This document shows positions 58,165 through 64,000 of a DNA stretch of 64,000 nucleotides, one piece after another. Source of the stretch: Cokeromyces recurvatus (lineage: Eukaryota > Mucoromycota > Mucoromycetes > Mucorales > Mucoraceae); NCBI RefSeq assembly GCF_025118155.1, contig NW_026251414.1:278980-342979 (forward strand), in the 5' to 3' direction. A program made the position numbers and the translations under genes. Position 1 is the first letter of the stretch; each line of letters starts with the position of its first letter. Below the pieces are notes generated by a model that saw nothing but the letters and a program-made list of their open reading frames with translations, was not told the origin of the DNA and did no database searches.

Positions 58165-59790
58165 TTAAGTTTGAGAACGTCTCTTGCAGCCGGTTCTACT
58201 CTTAAATTTTTGGATTGATATATTCTTTTTATCATGTAATAAGCTGTACCTGTCAATTACTTCAATTTTATATCCATGATCTATTACAATTTCTTTTACT
58301 GACTTATATAATCTACAATGGAAAATTAATATGAAAATAAAATTGTAATATTTTGTGATTCCTTTCATTTTACATACTTTAATGTATTATAGACATCATC
58401 AGGGTCATTTGAAAGGCCAGCTTAATCAATTACGCATAGACGAATGAATTTTGTATTGGCAACGAAAAATGAAAGCATGTCTATTATACAAGTAGATATG
58501 AGATATCTATATTCACCTAATGGTATATAAATATTATTTGAATGTTTCCAGCACAATCAATTAATTCTAATTCAATATCGTTTGTATCATAGTCTCTCTG
58601 AATAATAGGTGAATTAGAAACTGACGAAAATGAAGCAAATATTTTTTCACAAAAGCATCTCTTCTTGAGCCCTGTAATCATTAGATTCAAAAGACGTATT
58701 TTTGTTTCATGTGATTCTGTTGTAGGCGATTTTCTCATACTGCCCCATTCATCCATCTCAACGCCTCACTCGACGACATGCAGTCATATGTCTCCAAATA
58801 CACCGTCGGTTACAGATGCCTGAAACTATAGAAGATCCCTTGTCCTTTCTTTTAAATCAACTTCCCACCAAGGAACCAGTCTCATCTCATTCTGTCATCC
58901 CTTGGCACATTCGATGGCCCTCCATCTGCTTTATCCTTCATGAACTTGACCAGTTACAACACAATAAGCCGTTTCTTTCTAACCCGCTCAATCCTGGTCA
59001 ACGTCTCTTAGATTGGCTTCCTCATTCTCCTACACTACCTGTATAATATTTACATTGCATCTATCACACCCTTCCTTTCTTTTACGTTTTTCCTCTTGCT
59101 CCTAAAGAGGTTTCTTCGTTCCTTATTCCTTTAAAGTGATCCAGCCCAGGCAAATTCGATATATTTAATAACATCTTGTGCTCAAATGGGGTCATGTATT
59201 TTTTAAATAAAAAACTACTGTTTAATCGTAGGCGATTTTCTAACATAGCCAACCGTACATGCTTTCTGAATCGCGTATCAAAGTCACGTATATGATCTAG
59301 AAAAAAAAATTCGTTAAGTTATTTTGCTTTATAAATACAAACAAGAATATAATCTAATATTAATTTTTTTTTTACCTTTAACACCTTCATTAAATAACCA
59401 TAGCGACCTACCTTTAACGGGTAGGCTATTCTCTCTTTCTCTTTTTATTATGATTTTTCCAAAATGTGCATTCTCTTTGGTTAACCAGTGTGCAAATTGA
59501 GAATTCGCGCATATAGTGTGAAGATTTGGTAATCTTTTTCTGTACTTGTTCATATATCTGTTTATTAGCAAAGTGGCCATATTGGTATAGGTCAACATTT
59601 GCTAGTTCAATTTTAAAGAATATGCTTTTTGCTATATTTATTATTGACTGCTTTGAGTAGTTGTCTGTATTTATAAAGAATGAGTAAACCATTGGAATAG
59701 GTAGAAGTTATTTTAAGTTTATACCTGATACTTCCTCTGTTGAGTTTGAGTTTTTCCCACAATCAATAATCTCAATTTCATCTACTCAAA
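58165..59790 (-). pseudogene. Unidentified gene, broken by a LINE tail
   Basis: Coding-like pieces on the minus strand: DEIEIIDCGKNSNSTEE (about 59788-59730), a longer piece with FFKIELANVDLYQYGHFANK and CTLVNQRECTFWKNHN (59692-59426), RSLWLFNEGVKG (59415-59375), which joins through a frame-keeping intron to DHIRDFDTRFRKHVRLAMLE (about 59300-59240), then beyond the LINE insertion HETKIRLLNLMITGLKKRCF and NDIELELIDCAGNIQ (58700-58530), NDPDDVYNTLK (about 58415-58383) and a basic C-terminus FKSRTGCKRRSQ (58165). I do not recognise the family. A frame break and the LINE insertion make it non-functional. The basic end and gene-poor setting hint at a multicopy or mobile gene. Confidence 0.6.
58736..59227 (+). 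mobile_element. 5'-truncated LINE 3' end with target duplication
   Basis: A 492-bp plus-strand piece bordered by a perfect 14-bp direct repeat GTAGGCGATTTTCT (58722-58735 and 59228-59241). It contains the C-terminal coding end of a LINE: RRHAVICLQIHRRLQMPETI, EDPLSFLLNQLPT, WPSICFILHELDQLQHNKP, ending at TAA 59044-59046, then a 3' untranslated region. Truncation at the 5' end with a variable-length target duplication is how LINE insertions look. It landed inside the unknown minus-strand gene. Confidence 0.82.
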
Positions 59791-59829
59791 TTAAAAAATA
59801 AAAAATAAAATAAAAATGAAACAATTGGC

Positions 59830-60345
59830 AACGACACTGTTTGTTAATAAATTACCTGTGCTCTTCATTAACTGCTTGTTGAGGGTCTTGAGCTGATTTA
59901 AAGACATGTTTTGAGCGGGATTTAGCTTGTATAATCCGTTTGATAGTGGGCATAGCTGCTATAGGGTCACTGTCAAGTTCATCACAGAAGCTATAAAATG
60001 CTGTGGCTCTTGCATTTTTTATTTCTGATTTTAGTGTTTGATCAGCTTGTTTGTATTTATTCCACCAAACTGCGCGTTGTAAGCCTACAGATTTTCGCTA
60101 GCGGGTGTAGCAGGCTTGGCGATGATTGGCTGAGGTGGAAGATATAGACAGTATATTTTAAGGTTGTCGATATGACAAAGCATATAATAGGGTGACGAGT
60201 AATTATCTATATAGATGTTAGTATATGCGAATGCTGGGTTAAGGAATAATGAAATTCCCATTTGGAAGCGGTGCGAGTGAGGAATGGGTGGTCCGTATAG
60301 GTGAAATTGTTTCCAATGGGTAGGTATGAATTGATCTGGAGGGAG
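59830..60345 (-). pseudogene. LINE relic: endonuclease joined to linker
   Basis: The minus strand reads HWKQFHLYGPPIPHSHRFQM, LFLNPAFAYTNIYIDNYSSP and LKIYCLYLPPQPI (endonuclease, 60345-60150), then directly the linker region AVWWNKYKQADQTLKSEIKN and FCDELDSDPIAAMPTIKRII (about 60090-59930). The second half of the endonuclease is missing, thus an internal deletion has joined them. It differs from the LINE at 1-5162 but aligns with its WKQFYTYG stretch. Ends at 59850 without reverse transcriptase. Confidence 0.78.
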
Positions 60346-62496
60346 TCATATCTTCGATGCGCCTCCTAAGCTATTTTGATTATTCTCTAAGTCACAGCAA
60401 GTTTTCATATATCTTGTAGTTATAAAAGGACCGATCCAATACTACATGCCATAAGATAAACGCTAGGATTTTTTGTTTCTTTTTTGAGAGCCATGTCTAT
60501 GTGTAAACAAAGTAAGAATAATAATGATAATGATAATGATAATAAAGATGGTAATATCAAAAGTAGCAGATATGTACACATGGATAGATAAATAAGTAAA
60601 TATACATAACTACTAACTACTTGATAAGAGTAAAGTATATATAAGAAGAGATAAGCATCAGGAAGATATAACAAGGATAGTATTGCTCTATTCTAGTAGT
60701 AGTAATAACAATTTAGTGGTGAGTAGATAGTATGTGGTGTATTTTAAAACAGTTAATATAGGGTTACCATGAAATAGAAGACGTAATAAACCTTTAGCAT
60801 TAGCATCAATATTAAAAGAAGAAGCCAGAAGTCTAATCTATAATATATTTTGGTAAGCATGTGTTGTACGATAGAAAGCAAGATCGCTGCAATATGGATG
60901 ACATTACCTATTGTCGTGGATAATATATTTAGTATATGTCTATATATATATTTGAAATAAATACGTATAAGTACATTTTATCTTTTATTTCACTCTGTTC
61001 CCTTTTATTTTATTTTATTTTATATAATATCTCTATCGTTTCATTTTATGTATTATATCTGTATATACCATCTTTTACATGTATAGTTGAAAGATATAAA
61101 GCTAAAAGAAATATATTTCTTTTTTTTTTTTTCTTTAAATAACTGGGGTTATGGAAAAAAAAACAAAAGAAAAAAAAAAGTAGAAATAAACAACAAATAA
61201 AGATAAGAAAAGATGACGTATACAAACACTCCTTACATTATTGATATTATGAGAGAATAAATAATACACATGTGTATGTATGGATTGATTGACTTCTTTT
61301 TTAAATTAGATGTGCGGTATTTCAATCTTGTCTTGACAGTGCTGATACAAGCAAATTAAATTATATAATCTAGAGGGTACTAAAATAATTCAGGAACAAT
61401 AAGGAACCAATATAATATTATACACAATAAAAGAGAAAATGACAATAAAAATAAAGATAAAAATATAGAGATATTTGAGTCATAAATGCACTCCATTACT
61501 TGAAATGAGCTGTCAGTAAATGACCTATTCTGATCTGATTCAATCTAAACCTTAGCAAATGTTCAAGTTCTATTATATATGATTTATATGATTTATATGG
61601 CTTATATGATTTATATATATTTGCCCCTTATTAAATCATAAAATGAGGATGATGTAATAGCATAGTATAATATATATATGTGTTGTCTACGACTACCGTT
61701 GGCCTTTAGCTAATTAGATACCATTTTAAGCATTAAAATTAATATCAGAAAAAAAAAAGTTAACGTTGTCTAGGTGATAGTAACTATATAATAATAAAGT
61801 AAGAGATATATATCGTATAAAGGTAACTATATAATTCATGTTTTCACTAAAAAGGCATAAAATACATAAAACGCATATAATAGAATTAATAATAAGCATA
61901 TAAGCTAGTTTTAGCTAGTTTTAGCTAATTTTAACCAGTATTATTATGCTTTGATTGATATTAATTCATTAGTATATTCCAATAATATCTCAAATACATA
62001 TTTAGCATACATATAAATATGCTATGCTATTTTATTACAAAAGACTACTGTCATTTATCAGAAAAAAAAAATTACATACATATGAGTAATAGCAGTAGCA
62101 GCAGTATTAATAGTAATTTAGTCTAATAATAATAACTGTTCATTTATTCATTCTACTATATAGATATATGCTCTAAGGTAATATAACATATCATAATGTA
62201 ACGTATCACATCATAACATATTATAATACAATACAATATAACATAATACAATACAATGTAGTAAACTCTACTCCTCTATTTTCACCTGTCCTTTGCAATC
62301 TTATTCTATCTTGTCTGGTTTTATTTTCTCAACCTTTCTCTCTCTATCCATCTGTCTATCTATCTCCTTTCCTTTTTCCTTTATTTATTTATTTATTTTT
62401 TTATTTATTTATTTTTTTTTCTTTTTTTCCTTCCTTCCTTCTTCCTTCTATATTAAGTTAAATTTGGGGCGGATACTTAGTCTGTTGATAAATGCT
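60346..62496. other. Gene-poor AT-rich region
   Basis: About 2 kb of low-complexity sequence: AATGATAATG repeats near 60530, a ten-base TTATATGATT repeat near 61575-61625, AGCTAGTTTT repeats at 61910-61930, and ACAATACAAT-type repeats near 62220-62270. I see no gene, RNA or complete mobile element. Confidence 0.5.
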
Positions 62497-62847
62497 TGTC
62501 ATGAGCCGACTTATAGTGTTATGTTTCTTGATTAAACATGCAGTTCATAAATTTATTCAAGGAATTCTATCTATATTCTCCTGAAACTTTCTTGATCCAC
62601 TCCGTCAAATATTATTAAAGCTTCTAAGATTTCATTATCTATAATATATCTTATTCAATCGTAACTAACATTTTTCTGATTCACATCTTATCTGAGACCT
62701 CTTTAACAATTATTATAAATACCCAACAATTTAATTCATAAATAAAATAATCGACTTTAGAACTATTGTTCGGTCTCGTTGACTCTTTTAATATTATTTT
62801 TTTTATTTTCTAATATTTTTATTTGATATTTTAAAAGAAATATCACA
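62497..62847 (+). repeat. LTR of the same family as 1339-1697
   Basis: Starts TGTCATGAGCCGAC and ends AAATATCACA, matching the reverse complement of the LTR at 1339-1697 over its whole length, with the TATAAATACCC box at about 62715. The flanking pentamers (ATGCT before, CACTG after) do not match, so it is either an old solo LTR or one end of a damaged element. No tRNA primer site is evident after it. Confidence 0.82.
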
Positions 62848-63214
62848 CACTGTTTTGAGTATAAAGATAAGGAAAGAGAAAAAGAAAGACAAGTCTGTTT
62901 TGATTAGCAGAAAAAAATGGAAGAAGAATAGACAGAAGACAAGTCTGTGAAAACTTCGTATAGTTTATTAAAGATAATACAAAAATTGTACAACGAAAAT
63001 TACATGGAAAGATTGAGGGTTATTTATATGTTTTTACAAGGTAAGTGTTATTAATGGAAATATGATTCAGATAAGCAAGTTTTACTATAATAAAGCGTTT
63101 TACATAAAACATTGTCTCCGAATAATTCTGCGATCAATAGGATATATCTTTATTTCTTTTTTCTTCCTGAGTTGTCGCTGTTCCTAGAAACACAACGAAT
63201 TATTATTATTGGAC
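62848..63214. other. Sequence 3' of the LTR, not recognised
   Basis: Purine-rich at first, with GACAAGTCTGT present twice (62888-62898 and 62939-62949). No reading frame resembling gag was found, so an attached retrotransposon body is not supported. Confidence 0.4.
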
Positions 63215-63590
63215 TGCGACACATCAATATTAATTCTCAGTGAATATGTCTAGCTGCAACGATACCCATTATTTATGAGCTACTATCATTATCATTGTAT
63301 ATGATTTCATTACTTAACAATATTCGATATTATTAATGTATATCTGATATGTATCACTCAAGAACAATTATGTAATTGAATACACCAGTCATAATCCTGT
63401 TTGAATTATGTATATAATTATTATTATTGCTCGAACATTCTACTAACAATGACTATTATTAAAACTGAATGTAGAATGAATATTATGCCGTGAAGTTCAA
63501 CATACTAGTTTTATATGAATAACCTCTTTATTATGTAATAAATGATGGTTCATTTCTATTAACTTAGTTATAAGGACGACTACAATCATA
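63215..63590 (+). repeat. Dispersed repeat, copy of 35500-35690
   Basis: Matches the reverse complement of 35500-35690, which lacks an internal segment. The outer end (ATTTCTATTAACTTAGTTAT, then GACGACTACAATCATAAC) is also seen, more diverged, at 30970-31018. Probably the end of a DNA transposon. Confidence 0.65.
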
Positions 63591-63892
63591 ACACACACAG
63601 CTAACACACGCTTATATTTGATGACTTGTTCAAAAAAATAAAAAAAAATAAAATTTTTGTCCAATGAAATTTGAAGTCAAAAAAAATTGGGATTCTAAAT
63701 TTATTTTTTAGTAAAAAAGACTATACCCAAAAATTTGTTATATTTTTTAATTATTAGACAAATCTTTATATGCTAATATCTCTATCAATTCTTAACCAAA
63801 TAAAAAAGTTTTAATAAATTTGAAATGAGCAGATTTTTCTCTCACGTTTGATATAGAAATATTTTTAAAATTCCGACATTTCACTGCAAATA

Positions 63893-63990
63893 AACGTCTA
63901 ATTTCAGTATACTGAAATGTTACTGAAATTAGACATTTCAATAACATTTCAATAACATTTCAGTATTGTGAAATATCTAATTTCACAATT
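63893..63990. repeat. Cluster of short palindromes built on ATTTCAGTA/TACTGAAAT
   Basis: Contains the perfect 18-nt palindrome ATTTCAGTATACTGAAAT (63901-63918), then TACTGAAATTAGACATTTCA, two direct copies of ATAACATTTCA and CAGTATTGTGAAAT. The arms can pair in several ways. It continues to the window edge, so it may be the terminal part of a small inverted-repeat transposon (MITE). Confidence 0.6.
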
Positions 63991-64000
63991 GTAAAACCTG

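Noticed and set aside
62848..64000. Body of an LTR retrotransposon attached to the LTR at 62497
   Set aside because: No primer-binding site, gag or protease-like frame visible in the following 1.1 kb.
1..64000. tRNA genes, rRNA and CRISPR arrays
   Set aside because: No B-box type GTTCGAATC with cloverleaf, no rRNA-like stretch and no spaced direct repeats other than the minisatellite.

Overview
The window is nuclear DNA of a filamentous fungus, most probably an early-diverging Mucoromycota (Mucorales-like) species. The evidence is: very AT-rich spacers; genes broken by many 50-90 nt GT-AG introns; fungal gene families (myosin-motor chitin synthase, Ndt80/PhoG factor, Rho1, Pkc1 with HR1-C2-C1-C1-kinase order); and a LINE/Tc1/Fanzor relic set of the kind seen in zygomycetes. 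The genus cannot be fixed from sequence alone. No tRNA, rRNA or CRISPR array was recognised.

Layout. 1-6914 is a transposon graveyard: a minus-strand LINE (ORF1 and ORF2) split by a solo LTR and by a Tc1-like element, followed by a dead Fanzor (eukaryotic TnpB relative). 7938-28283 is a gene block: an Ndt80/PhoG transcription factor (+), a UPF0538 protein (-), an unknown protein with a TPX2-like motif (+), NOP56 (+), RPL12/uL11 (-), gamma-glutamyltransferase (+), a 1776-residue chitin synthase with N-terminal myosin motor (-), and an unknown Cys-rich protein (-). 28284-32063 is gene-poor. 32064-33796 is an F-box/WD40 protein (+). 34312-37300 is a second transposon graveyard (DDE transposase relics, one in inverted duplication, and an LTR fragment). 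37490-56717 is a second gene block: STK16/Env7-like kinase (+), a 1461-residue Sel1-repeat protein (+), a Mid2-like serine/threonine-rich membrane protein (-), PIG-C/GPI2 (-), Rho1 (+), POP4/Rpp29 (-), Pkc1 (-) and eIF6/TIF6 (-). 57552-64000 is again repeats: a minisatellite, an unknown gene broken by a LINE tail, a LINE relic, an LTR and dispersed repeats.

Functionally, several genes belong to cell-wall construction and cell-wall-integrity signalling: the Mid2-like membrane protein, Rho1 and Pkc1 lie within 10 kb, and the chitin synthase and GPI-anchor enzyme are on the same segment. NOP56, RPL12, eIF6 and POP4 serve ribosome or RNA biogenesis. Gene models were built by hand from reading frames and splice sites; exon joins given below keep frame unless stated.
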